DNA of 64,000 bases from an uncultured Peptostreptococcaceae bacterium (GTDB taxonomy: Bacteria; Bacillota; Clostridia; Peptostreptococcales; Anaerovoracaceae), in contig CAJOKT010000017.1 in NCBI GenBank assembly GCA_905235115.1, forward strand, positions 16,189-80,188. The letters are read 5' to 3'. This document shows positions 26,046-33,754 of this stretch, one piece after another. The position numbers were made by a program, and so were the translations under genes. Each line of letters begins with the position of its first letter. The stretch's first letter is position 1. The notes beneath the pieces were generated by a model. The model saw only the letters and a program-made list of their open reading frames with translations. It ran no database searches and had not been told where the DNA came from.

Positions 26046-27770
26046 TTATTCTTGCTCAGCCTGGGTATCCACCTCAGCATCAGCCTGGGTATCCAACTCA
26101 GCATCAGCCTCGGCGCCAGCGTCAGTGCCCGCCTCAGCCTCCACCTCGGCCCCAGCCTCGGCGCCAGCGTCTTCGGGTGTAACAGCCTCGGCCGCCTTTT
26201 TTTTGCGGCTCAAAACTGCTGCGCCTGCGACTACTGCGGCCAGTACGATGACGCCTACCACGTAGGGAGCGACGTTGGAGGAAGTTGATCCTTCTGCGGC
26301 CTCGTCTTCTGATGTTTCACCGGACTCGGCATAGGAGCCCTCGTTGGCAGCGGTCTCAGAGCCCGCGACGTACAGCTTGCAGCCGTTGAGATAGATGTTG
26401 GAGTTCTCTGCGTCCTCGTTGGTCAGGCTGTCCAGGTAGGTGTCGCCTGTGAGCACAAGCACAGAGTCTGCGGTCATGGTCAGATCCAGCTGCCGGGCCT
26501 GGTCATCTGTATCGATGGCGCCAGTCAGCACGCTTCCGCTCTGAAGAGTCAGGTCCAGGGTTGAGATGCTGTCCACTATGATGTCGCCATCGACCTTCTG
26601 GTTGGTGAGGACAGCGGTGACGTGTCCGCCGTTGGAGCCCTCATTGCCCCAGGCGCCTGTCTGGATCCTGAGGAGATCCCCTGACTCGTTGTTGATCTCA
26701 TTGTTTTCAAGAGTCACATTCGCCGTAGTGTTGGTGACGAAAATGGTGTCGCCGTTCAGGACGTTTATGACTGAGTCTTTTGCGGTGAAATCGGCTGTGC
26801 CTTCCTCTGCGTCACCGGACATGGACTGGTACAGAAAGATCGCCTTGTAGGTCTCAGACTTGCCGTTATGGGTGTTGTTGTCGGCGGTCAAGGTGACGTT
26901 GTTCAGGGTCACGCTATTTTTGCCCTCGACCACGACGCCCTCGGATGCGGTGGAGATCATCTCTGCGCCGTTGACGTACACGTCCGCGGTGGAGTAGACC
27001 ACAGGTGAACCAATTCCGTTGGACTCGTAGGTGCCGCCGTTGATGGTCATGGTGCCGCCGCCTCTGTCAGACCTGATTGGAGCAGAGGAGTTGCCCTTGG
27101 TGTTCACGGTCAGGTCGTTGGCTGTGAGAGTACCGCCACCCGTGACCATCACCGCACCGGAATTGTTGGAGGTGGTGTTGATGGTGGAATCCGAGATCGT
27201 GATGGCTCCGTCGCCGTAGGCGAAGACCGCGTTAGCGTGGGCGCCATCCGTGGTGATATCGGAATCGGAGATGTCAAGTGAGCCGCCTGTGACCAGCACT
27301 GCAGCGTTGGTCCCGTAAAAGTCGGAATCGTCACCGTCGGAATCGCCGGTCTTTGTGACCGTGGCCTTGGTGACGGCGGAGTTGCCTGCTGTCACCAGGA
27401 GGGCCTGCACGTCGGATTCTGTGGAAGAGTAGGTCTGGCCTTCTTCCCGAGTGTCGGAGGTGAACTCGGTGACGCCGGTGTAGGTGATGTCCGCCGCGGA
27501 CATTTCGCTGGGACCGCCTGCTCCGCCGGGACCGCCGCCGAACCCTCCGGGAGGTTCCTGACCGGGGTTGCCTGCTCCGTCGGGAGGAGTGCCGCCGGGA
27601 CCGCCGCCGAACCCTCCGGGAGGTTCCTGACCCATGTCGCCTGAAGGCGGCTCAGGCGGTGTGTCTGTTCCGTCTGCGTATGCATAGGTCAAGGCTGATG
27701 CCAGAATAATGATCAGGGCCAGCAAAAGTACCAGCAGTCTGGAAAGTGTTTTGTGTTTTTTGTTAGCCAT
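26046..27770 (-). CDS. Surface beta-helix protein with C-terminal membrane anchor and acidic tail
   Basis: A 574-residue protein. A signal peptide (LSRLLVLLLALIIILASAL) is followed by a Pro/Gly-rich region with a duplicated GQEPPGGFGGGPGG motif (residues ~47-83). Residues ~95-450 are rich in short repeats of the type ITISDSTINTTSNNSGAVMV, typical of right-handed beta-helix adhesin- or pectate-lyase-like surface proteins. A membrane helix (VAPYVVGVIVLAAVVAGAAV) followed by SRKKK anchors it. The remaining ~43 residues would be cytoplasmic and consist of Ala/Glu/Asp repeats (AGAEAGAEVEAEAG). GGGGGAAA precedes the ATG. The function is probably adhesion or sugar binding. Confidence 0.82.
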   Translation of the reverse strand: MANKKHKTLSRLLVLLLALIIILASALTYAYADGTDTPPEPPSGDMGQEPPGGFGGGPGGTPPDGAGNPGQEPPGGFGGGPGGAGGPSEMSAADITYTGVTEFTSDTREEGQTYSSTESDVQALLVTAGNSAVTKATVTKTGDSDGDDSDFYGTNAAVLVTGGSLDISDSDITTDGAHANAVFAYGDGAITISDSTINTTSNNSGAVMVTGGGTLTANDLTVNTKGNSSAPIRSDRGGGTMTINGGTYESNGIGSPVVYSTADVYVNGAEMISTASEGVVVEGKNSVTLNNVTLTADNNTHNGKSETYKAIFLYQSMSGDAEEGTADFTAKDSVINVLNGDTIFVTNTTANVTLENNEINNESGDLLRIQTGAWGNEGSNGGHVTAVLTNQKVDGDIIVDSISTLDLTLQSGSVLTGAIDTDDQARQLDLTMTADSVLVLTGDTYLDSLTNEDAENSNIYLNGCKLYVAGSETAANEGSYAESGETSEDEAAEGSTSSNVAPYVVGVIVLAAVVAGAAVLSRKKKAAEAVTPEDAGAEAGAEVEAEAGTDAGAEADAELDTQADAEVDTQAEQE

Positions 27771-27811
27771 CGTGTTATTTCCCCCTGTATTGATGCTAAA
27801 TATCGTTTTAA

Positions 27812-27830
27812 CGGGAACATTATATTCCCG
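27812..27830 (-). promoter_or_regulatory. -10 box within a palindrome, beta-helix gene
   Basis: On the minus strand TATAAT (27819-27824) sits inside the perfect inverted repeat CGGGAA-N7-TTCCCG (27812-27830). A repressor bound here would block the promoter. No clear -35 box. Confidence 0.55.
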
Positions 27831-27867
27831 ATGGTTTCAAAGTAGCACGGTTTTCTTGAAGTAATAT

Positions 27868-27903
27868 TGAAAAAACAGACTCCCGGGCCTGCGCCCGGGA
27901 GTC
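27868..27903 (-). terminator. Terminator of the HIRAN gene
   Basis: GACTCCCGGGC pairs with GCCCGGGAGTC (27878-27903), followed on the minus strand by TGTTTTTT. Confidence 0.88.
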
Positions 27904-27932
27904 CGCAAAAGAGAAGTTAAGTTGAAGTATAT

Positions 27933-28238
27933 TTATTTGACCAGGCCCTCTGATATGTAGCAGAGAACTCCGTTGTCCAGCTTGTAGAGCACCGTTCCCT
28001 GAGCGTTCTCACCGATCTTGTCATAAAGGCGGCCCGCGCTGAAGCTCTCGCCCAGCACTGTGTAGGGGCTGTTGGCCACGTAGCCCACCTGGCCCAGGCC
28101 CTCCAGATCCACCTTGATCGCCTCGCTGTCGTATTCGTTGTCGTGCTCCTTGTTGAGCTCCACCGTCATGCCTGGCTCAAAGAAGTCCAGGCCGTAGCGG
28201 TGGTTGGTTCCTGTGATCGTGAAAAAAATCTTTTCCAT
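27933..28238 (-). CDS. HIRAN-domain protein
   Basis: A 101-residue protein that reads FFTITGTNHRYG, then PGMTVELNKEHDNEYDSEAIKV and VGYVANSPYTVL. These are the landmarks of the HIRAN domain, which in larger proteins binds DNA ends or 3' termini. Here the domain stands alone. GGGAGG precedes the ATG at 28238. The in-frame extension upstream is not coding-like. Confidence 0.8.
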   Translation of the reverse strand: MEKIFFTITGTNHRYGLDFFEPGMTVELNKEHDNEYDSEAIKVDLEGLGQVGYVANSPYTVLGESFSAGRLYDKIGENAQGTVLYKLDNGVLCYISEGLVK

Positions 28239-28360
28239 TGTCAGACCTCCCTGTGAAATCCTGAAATCTGTTGTTCCTTTGTTCTTTACAATCCGATTAT
28301 ATACCGGCAGGAGTCCCGAAAACAGGACTTGAATTGGTGTTCCGGCCTTTTGCAGTTTAC

Positions 28361-28384
28361 AGAGCAGCATAATTATGCTGCTCT
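28361..28384. repeat. Perfect 24-bp palindrome
   Basis: AGAGCAGCATAA followed directly by its exact reverse complement. It lies between the divergent HIRAN gene and a short frame at 28410. It may be an operator or a cruciform-forming site; there is no T-run to make a terminator. Confidence 0.8.
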
Positions 28385-28409
28385 TGGTAAGTCTAAAGGA
28401 GGTGTGACC

Positions 28410-28508
28410 ATGCCGATCGTTGACAATTATGCGGCGGTTTTCAGGATAGATGAAGGACGGAAAATCGTTCATGCCGTCACAGTCCGGTATCAAGGAAAAG
28501 AACTATGA
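28410..28508 (+). CDS. 32-residue ORF with strong ribosome binding site
   Basis: ATG at 28410 is preceded by AAAGGAGG and encodes a peptide starting MPIVDNYAAVFRIDEG and ending VRYQGKEL. The binding site is one of the best in the window, yet the frame is very short. It may be a genuine small protein or the stump of a larger gene. An inverted repeat (28525-28558, ATAGACTCCCG arms) follows and shares its stem sequence with the terminator at 27878. Confidence 0.45.
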   Translation: MPIVDNYAAVFRIDEGRKIVHAVTVRYQGKEL

Positions 28509-28558
28509 TCATTTGTATATTATAATAGACTCCCGGTGCCGGAGCATCGGGAGTCTAT

Positions 28559-29560
28559 TCATATCTCATACTGTGCGGCCAGTCGTTTGATCTCGGCCCT
28601 CATCCGCTCCACCACGCTGTCCGGGCGGACGATCCTGATTCCGTCGCCCACTGCCATGATCCAGCCCAGAAACTGGTTGGAGAGGGACACGGTGACCGTG
28701 ACCTGGAAGTGGTCCTCATCCACGGGCACGATGAAAACGTCTTTTCCGAAACGGTCGATTATTATGCCCGCCATATCGTTTTTTGCTTCTAAAGTTACTT
28801 TTGTTTCCTCGCCGCCGTACATGCCGAAAAGACTTTTGGTGTACCGGGGCATGTCGAATTGCCGGAACTGTTCCTGACCCAGACGCCTATCTTTCGTGAC
28901 GGTGATGTTCAGCATTTTGTCCACACGGTAGTGCTTGATCTTGTCGTCCTCCGCGTCGTAGGCCACCAGGTAGTAGTTCTCGTCGTCCCACATGAGAGCC
29001 CAGGGGCTCACCTGGTACCAGGCGCCTGATTTACGAAGCTCCATTTCCTTTTTCACATTCCACTGGAAGTACTTGAACCTGATCTGGCAGCCGGACCCGA
29101 TGGCCTCGTGGATACGGTCCACGTTGTAGTAGATGCTCTCGTTCATGGCCTTGATCCGGCCGGAGATCACCACCTGGCGGTGGAGCTGCTTGCCCTCGTA
29201 CTTGCTCACCAGAGACTCCAGCTTCTTGATGAGCTCGGCGGATTTTTTGTCCGTGATGAACTTGGCTGCCTGGACAGAGTCCACCAGAAGCTTCAGCTCC
29301 GGAAGCTCAAAATCCCTGCTCGCCAGACTGTAGTAGGTGTCGTGGCCCGTCTTGCAGGAGACGATGTCAAGCCCGTAGTTCCTCAGCTCCTCGAAGTCCA
29401 GATAGAGGGTCTTGCGGTTGGCGTTCACCCCGTAATCCTGCAGCTTTTCCACGATCTGAGACATGGTCAGCTGGTGGAGGTCATCGGTCTCCTCGCTGAA
29501 GATCTTCAGAAGATAAAGCATCTTGAGTTTCTGATTGTCTCCTTTTCTTTCTGCCGCCAT
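28559..29560 (-). CDS. WYL-domain transcriptional regulator
   Basis: A 333-residue regulator. Residues ~10-75 are a winged HTH (KMLYLLKIFSEETDDLHQL, ANRKTLYLDFEELRNYG). The central WYL domain shows GAWYQVSPWALMWDDENYYL and KIKHYRVDKM, the usual W-Y-L pocket. A C-terminal extension follows (VTVSLSNQFLGWIMAVGDGI). AAGGAGG precedes the ATG at 29560. WYL proteins bind nucleotide-type ligands and often regulate DNA damage or defence genes; the target here is unknown. Confidence 0.9.
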   Translation of the reverse strand: MAAERKGDNQKLKMLYLLKIFSEETDDLHQLTMSQIVEKLQDYGVNANRKTLYLDFEELRNYGLDIVSCKTGHDTYYSLASRDFELPELKLLVDSVQAAKFITDKKSAELIKKLESLVSKYEGKQLHRQVVISGRIKAMNESIYYNVDRIHEAIGSGCQIRFKYFQWNVKKEMELRKSGAWYQVSPWALMWDDENYYLVAYDAEDDKIKHYRVDKMLNITVTKDRRLGQEQFRQFDMPRYTKSLFGMYGGEETKVTLEAKNDMAGIIIDRFGKDVFIVPVDEDHFQVTVTVSLSNQFLGWIMAVGDGIRIVRPDSVVERMRAEIKRLAAQYEI

Positions 29561-29670
29561 AGGAAAACCTCCTTTATGTTCGGATAATGTCACCTAAAGT
29601 ATATCACAATTTCTCCGTGCGCAAAACATTCGAGTCCCTAAAATGGGACAGAACAGGATGTATATTTAAA

Positions 29671-29762
29671 ATGAAGGGCGGCGGGACCGCAGCAGGATCC
29701 GGCCATAAAGAGAGTGTGGTGCCGGGCCGGGTCGTGAGGCGGGGCTCCCGCCGCCCTTTCAT
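29671..29762 (+). other. Long GC-rich hairpin in a gene-free region; possible small RNA
   Basis: Positions 29671-29686 (ATGAAGGGCGGCGGGA) pair with 29746-29762 with one bulge, enclosing 59 bases. Two plus-strand terminators follow, although no plus-strand gene ends nearby. The gene-free stretch 29561-30016 thus may encode a small transcript. TATATT at 29661-29666 is a weak candidate -10. An open frame crosses the region but has no coding character. Confidence 0.35.
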
Positions 29763-29796
29763 GGGGGGGCTGACGTCAGATCAAAGGACGTTCGAC

Positions 29797-29829
29797 GAAA
29801 AAAGCGGACTTTGCAAGGTTCGCTTTTTC
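29797..29829 (+). terminator. Weak hairpin terminator
   Basis: AAAAAGCG and CGCTTTTT flank a 14-base loop; a second terminator follows 12 bases later. Confidence 0.5.
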
Positions 29830-29841
29830 TTGTATAAGGAA

Positions 29842-29873
29842 AACCCCGCGTTGGACGCGGGGTTGGTTTTTTT
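29842..29873 (+). terminator. Strong terminator without an assigned upstream gene
   Basis: AACCCCGCG-TTGGA-CGCGGGGTT followed by GGTTTTTTT. Confidence 0.85.
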
Positions 29874-30016
29874 ATCTGCTGTTTTCGGCCTGAGGGATCC
29901 GGCGAGCACCAGGCGCTATTCTCATAATAACCACACTACAGCTTATTTGTGTGATATAATAAAACCAAAAGATGATATTTTGTGCGGGAGCGTGTTTTTT
30001 GCGAGGGAGAAGGGCA

Positions 30017-30442
30017 TTGACCAGATACAAGTACGTTCGCATCCAGGGTCAGGAGCTGGCCGAAAATACCATGTATGCCAAGGGGATCTTCAGCATGTGC
30101 TGGCAGTTGATCCAAAACGATGTGATGGAGGATGAAGACGCGGATCTTTTCAAGGAGATCGACGGGTGGTTTGCCGAGGCGCTTCCATGGCCGGACCCCT
30201 GCAAAAGGCAGGAGAGGGTAGTCTGCTTTTTCAAGACCGAGAATTCGGAGGAGATGATGAAAATGATCAGGCCCGCCCTGTGGCTTCTGGAAAAGTATGA
30301 GCACCCGTACTACCTGGTGTACACTAACACTCCCGGGGAGATCGTTTATGAGGATCAGTATCAGGTGGCCGTCAAGGTGCCCGGGATCCTTAAGATCGAG
30401 CCGGTACAGGACAGCTGGTCGCCAAAGGAAGGACCGGAGTAG
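30017..30442 (+). CDS. Hypothetical protein
   Basis: A 141-residue protein that I do not recognise. It begins with a TTG preceded by GGGAGAAGGG and reads TRYKYVRIQGQELAENTMYA, then FFKTENSEEMMKMIRPALWL and YYLVYTNTPGEIVYEDQYQV. It is soluble, with a mix of helices and strands and no visible catalytic motif. It stands alone between two non-coding regions. Confidence 0.65.
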   Translation: MTRYKYVRIQGQELAENTMYAKGIFSMCWQLIQNDVMEDEDADLFKEIDGWFAEALPWPDPCKRQERVVCFFKTENSEEMMKMIRPALWLLEKYEHPYYLVYTNTPGEIVYEDQYQVAVKVPGILKIEPVQDSWSPKEGPE

Positions 30443-30554
30443 AGCGGGAAGGCTTGTGATGTTGAGAGCGGCCTTCTGTTGAGAGAGGGTTTTGCGGGCC
30501 GTCGTCTGTTGAGAAGCAAAAAACTGCCCGCCAACAGAACGCGCTGCGACCACG

Positions 30555-30647
30555 CACAACCCTCCGCCGCAACCCCGAGCCGCGGCCCCGCCGCAAACGT
30601 GCCGCAAGAACACAACCCTCCGCCGCAACCCCGAGCCGCGGCCCCGC
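30555..30647. repeat. 37-bp perfect direct repeat, very GC-rich
   Basis: Two identical 37-bp copies lie at 30555-30591 and 30611-30647, separated by 19 bases, in a C-rich stretch that contrasts with its surroundings. Each contains CCGAGCCGCGGCCCCGC. No gene overlaps convincingly. Confidence 0.85.
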
Positions 30648-30665
30648 TGCGCCGACTATCGATTT

Positions 30666-30695
30666 TTGCAGCCTAAAGTGATATAATAATATAAT
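30666..30695 (+). promoter_or_regulatory. Promoter of the CsoR-like repressor
   Basis: TTGCAG (30666-30671) and TATAAT (30690-30695) are 18 bases apart; another TATAAT lies at 30682-30687. Confidence 0.55.
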
Positions 30696-30730
30696 AAACC
30701 AGAAATATGCATCCAGGAGGCGCAGGACCC

Positions 30731-31024
30731 ATGTCTGAGAGCACACACAAGCACGCACACTACCACTCCCCGGATGAGAAGAAAAAACAGCTCAACCGCT
30801 TATCCAAGGCCATCGGGCACCTGCAGCACGTGAAGGTGATGGTGGAAAACGACGAGGACTGCTCGGAGGTTTTGATGCAGCTCACCGCGGTGAACTCCGC
30901 CTTAAGGAGCCTGGGAAAAGAGATCATCAACGAGCACATGACTCACTGCATCGTCCACGCCATCGAGGACGGGGACATGGAGGAAGTGGAAGAGTTCAGG
31001 GAAGCCATCAAAAAATTTATTTAA
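30731..31024 (+). CDS. CsoR/RcnR-family metal-sensing repressor (InrS-like)
   Basis: A 97-residue all-helical repressor of the DUF156 family. The metal site of Cys-His-Cys type is present: Cys in NDEDCSEVL, His and Cys in NEHMTHCIVH. An N-terminal His-rich tail (HKHAHYH) adds ligands, as in nickel sensors such as InrS. AGGAGG lies 10 bases before the ATG. Because a cobalt/nickel ECF transporter follows, nickel or cobalt sensing is more likely than copper; that is inference from context. A terminator separates it from cbiM. Confidence 0.85.
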   Translation: MSESTHKHAHYHSPDEKKKQLNRLSKAIGHLQHVKVMVENDEDCSEVLMQLTAVNSALRSLGKEIINEHMTHCIVHAIEDGDMEEVEEFREAIKKFI

Positions 31025-31038
31025 ATATCTAAATTCAT

Positions 31039-31077
31039 AACCCCCCTCCCCGCTTGTGGGGCGTGGGGTTTTTTTTT
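31039..31077 (+). terminator. Terminator between the metal repressor and cbiM
   Basis: AACCCC..CCCC pairs with GGGG..GGGGTT, followed by nine Ts. The C6 tract also resembles half of the poly-G/C operator of RcnR/InrS-type repressors, so the site might have a second role (inference). Confidence 0.78.
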
Positions 31078-31124
31078 ACAATTAAACCATAGATGAGGAT
31101 GAATACTACATAGGAGGAACTGAG

Positions 31125-32165
31125 ATGCATATTCCCGAAAATTACCTTTCACCCGCGTCATGTGCAGTGATGACCGCCGCGGCGGTGCCGGTCTGGGTAC
31201 ATTCAGTCAAAAAAGTAAAAGAAGTGCTCCCCAGGGACAAGATCGCCATGATCGGCGTGGGGGCGGCTTTTTCGTTTCTGAGCATGATGTTCAACGTTCC
31301 CCTGGTGGGCGGCACCACCGGGCACGCTGTGGGAGGCACGCTTATCGCGCTTTTGTTCGGACCGGAGGCAGCCTGTCTGGGTGTGTCCGTCGCACTGCTT
31401 CTGCAGGCAGTGCTTTTCGGGGACGGCGGGATACTGGCTTTCGGAGCCAACTGCTTCAATATGGCCTTCGTCCTGCCCTTTGCGGGATACGGCATCTACA
31501 GCCTGATCATGAAGGGGACCTCCGCAGACGCCAGGCCAGGCAGGGCCTACGCTGCGGCGGCTATCGGGTCCTACGTGGGGATATGTGCCGCGGCTTTCTG
31601 CTGCGCTGTGGAGTTCGGCATCCAACCCGAGCTTTTCCATGACGCGGCCGGAAACGCCCTGTACTGTCCATATGACCTCAGCATCGCCATCCCGGCAATG
31701 ATGATACCCCATATGGCGGTTGCAGGAGTGGTGGAGGCGGCATTCACGGTGGCAGTCTACGCTTTTGTGAGGAAGACCGCTCCCGACATGACCTACGAAG
31801 CCATCAGAGACCGGCTCCCGGTACGGGAGGAGAGCAAAAAAGGCCGCTTCCCGGTCTACGCCCTGGTGGCGGTCCTCATCGCTGCGGTCCCCCTGGGACT
31901 GCTGGCCACAGGCACAGCCTGGGGTGAATGGGGCGCCGACGAGATCGCGGAGACCGCAGAGACCGGAAGCCCCCTGGGCTACACCCCTAAAGGCATGGAG
32001 GATGGATTCTCACTGGACGTGCTCATGCCGGACTACACCTTAGGAGAGGTCAGCGAGGCTGTGGCCTACATAATCTCAGCCGTCACAGGCACAGCACTTC
32101 TGATCATCATATTCAAGCTTTTGTCCATACCGCTGAAAGGAAAGAATGCAGCCAATGCTTCCTGA
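31125..32165 (+). CDS. cbiM: ECF transporter Ni/Co substrate-binding component CbiM with CbiN/PDGLE-like C-terminus
   Basis: A 346-residue membrane protein. The N-terminus MHIPENYLSP is the CbiM/NikM signature in which Met1-His2 fold into the membrane to bind metal; NVPLVGGTTGHAVGG supplies a further His. About seven membrane helices follow. The last ~110 residues (VYALVAVLIAAVPLGLLATG, TPKGMEDG, VSEAVAYIISAVTGTALLII) correspond to CbiN/PDGLE, fused here. AGGAGG lies before the ATG. The end overlaps cbiQ by 20 bases. Confidence 0.92.
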   Translation: MHIPENYLSPASCAVMTAAAVPVWVHSVKKVKEVLPRDKIAMIGVGAAFSFLSMMFNVPLVGGTTGHAVGGTLIALLFGPEAACLGVSVALLLQAVLFGDGGILAFGANCFNMAFVLPFAGYGIYSLIMKGTSADARPGRAYAAAAIGSYVGICAAAFCCAVEFGIQPELFHDAAGNALYCPYDLSIAIPAMMIPHMAVAGVVEAAFTVAVYAFVRKTAPDMTYEAIRDRLPVREESKKGRFPVYALVAVLIAAVPLGLLATGTAWGEWGADEIAETAETGSPLGYTPKGMEDGFSLDVLMPDYTLGEVSEAVAYIISAVTGTALLIIIFKLLSIPLKGKNAANAS

Positions 32166-32868
32166 ATGGATGAAGACAAGTGAAGAATACGTGCCGCCCG
32201 GTGATGGCGGCGCGTTTTACTATAGGACCCTCAGGAGCCTGGGCGGCATCATGTCCCGGCTCAGAGTGGAGAGCGGCCGCGAGGGCAGATGCAGCCTTCC
32301 CGCCTGGCTCAAGCTTCTCGTCCTGATCCTGTACATCCTGCTTATGTCCCTTGCGAGGGACAGACTGTGTATCATGGGCCTTGCCGCGGCGGGCCTCATG
32401 GTGCTGGCAATGATGCCGGCTAAGGACATATGGTCGGTGCTTAGACCGGCGCTTCTGGCCGGAGGACTGGCGGCGGTGCTTTTCGCGCCGGCGGTGATCA
32501 TGGACCCGGGGCGCCTCAGTAACAGCTTAATGGTGGTGGTCAAGGTCATCATGAGCGTTACCGCCGTGGGGATCTTTAACCGAAGGACCCAGTGGAACCA
32601 CGTGACAGCTGCACTGCGCCGGTTCCGCGTGCCAGGCGTGGTGATCTTCCTGATCGACATCACCTTCAGGTTCATCGTGCTTCTGGGGAACCTGATGACG
32701 GAGATGCTGACCGCGCTCCAGCTCAGGTCAGTGGGCCGGAACCGCAAAAAATACGATTCAGTGGGCGGCATCATGGGCACGGTGTTTCTGAGGGGCAGCG
32801 AGATGAACCGGGAGATGTACGAGGCCATGCAGTGCAGAGGCTTCACCGATGACTATAAAGGACTTTAA
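32146..32868 (+). CDS. cbiQ: ECF transporter transmembrane component CbiQ
   Basis: A 240-residue transmembrane scaffold of an energy-coupling-factor transporter, with about five membrane helices and the C-terminal coupling segments ALQLRSVGRNR and MYEAMQCRGFTDDY (CbiQ A-R-G type motifs). The gene overlaps cbiM by 20 bases and its stop directly abuts the ATG of cbiO. Confidence 0.9.
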   Translation: MQPMLPEWMKTSEEYVPPGDGGAFYYRTLRSLGGIMSRLRVESGREGRCSLPAWLKLLVLILYILLMSLARDRLCIMGLAAAGLMVLAMMPAKDIWSVLRPALLAGGLAAVLFAPAVIMDPGRLSNSLMVVVKVIMSVTAVGIFNRRTQWNHVTAALRRFRVPGVVIFLIDITFRFIVLLGNLMTEMLTALQLRSVGRNRKKYDSVGGIMGTVFLRGSEMNREMYEAMQCRGFTDDYKGL

Positions 32869-33531
32869 ATGAAAATAATCGAACTTAAGGACATATATTT
32901 CGAATACGACCGCGAAGAGGGCCCGGTGCTCAGAGACTTCAGTCTGGAGGAAGAAGCAGGCGAAGCGGTGATCCTGAGAGGCGGTAACGGCTCCGGCAAG
33001 ACCACCCTCCTGAGGATCCTGAACGGCCTGTCATTCCCTCAGAAGGGAAGCTATGCTTTTAAAGGGGAGAAGATAGACCGGGATCACCTGGCGGACAACG
33101 GGCGGGCCAAAAGATTCCACAAATCCGTGGGGTACCTTTTCCAGAACCCGGATACCATGCTTTTTAACTCCTCGGTCTATGACGAGATCGCCTTCGGACC
33201 CAGACAGATGGGGCTCCGTGATGAAGAAGCGGACAGGAGGGTGGAGGACCTGCTCAGTCTCTTTGAACTCAGGGACATCAGGGACAGAGTCCCTTACCAC
33301 CTGAGCGGCGGCCAGAAAAAGCTGGTGGCTCTGGCTTCCGTCGTGGCTCTGGACCCGGAGGTACTAACACTGGACGAGCCCTTCGCCGACCTTGAAAAGA
33401 AACGGGCCGCCTGGCTTCTGGACTTCCTGAAGGAGCTGAAGGCCTCAGGCCGGACTCTTATGATCGCCAGCCACCGGGACGATCTGGCAGGGGAACTGAA
33501 TGGCAGAGAGATCGAGATGAGAAGCCTTTAG
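32869..33531 (+). CDS. cbiO: ECF transporter ATPase CbiO
   Basis: A 220-residue ABC ATPase with Walker A GGNGSGKTT, Q-loop LFQNPDTMLF, signature LSGGQKK, Walker B VLTLDEPFADL and switch His in IASHRDD. It powers the CbiM-CbiQ nickel/cobalt importer. It begins immediately after the cbiQ stop codon. The 3' side (33532-33754) has no gene that I can support. Confidence 0.93.
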   Translation: MKIIELKDIYFEYDREEGPVLRDFSLEEEAGEAVILRGGNGSGKTTLLRILNGLSFPQKGSYAFKGEKIDRDHLADNGRAKRFHKSVGYLFQNPDTMLFNSSVYDEIAFGPRQMGLRDEEADRRVEDLLSLFELRDIRDRVPYHLSGGQKKLVALASVVALDPEVLTLDEPFADLEKKRAAWLLDFLKELKASGRTLMIASHRDDLAGELNGREIEMRSL

Positions 33532-33754
33532 GGGCTTCTTATTTTGTATATTATAAAAACGGGGTCAAGCTTCGTCCCTTTGGTATTCAAGTATGTCGCC
33601 GGGCTGGCAGTCCGGCGCGTCGCAGATGGCGTTCAGAGTGGCAAAAGAGAGTACAAACTACAACTGGAGGGGGTTTGCAGAGTACGATATGTGTTTTTTA
33701 CGTGTGCAATATGTGTCACTGCGCAAAAAATAATATTGAATATTTGTGCAGAAT

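Noticed and set aside
29587..30135. 182-codon plus-strand frame across the 29.6-30.1 kb region
   Set aside because: Crosses two terminators and a long hairpin and overlaps the better-supported gene at 30017 in another frame.
30555..30647. CRISPR array
   Set aside because: Only two repeats, one spacer-like gap of 19 bases, no cas genes and strong compositional bias.
33532..33754. Possible gene after cbiO
   Set aside because: Only a frame without ribosome binding site or family signal; treated as intergenic.
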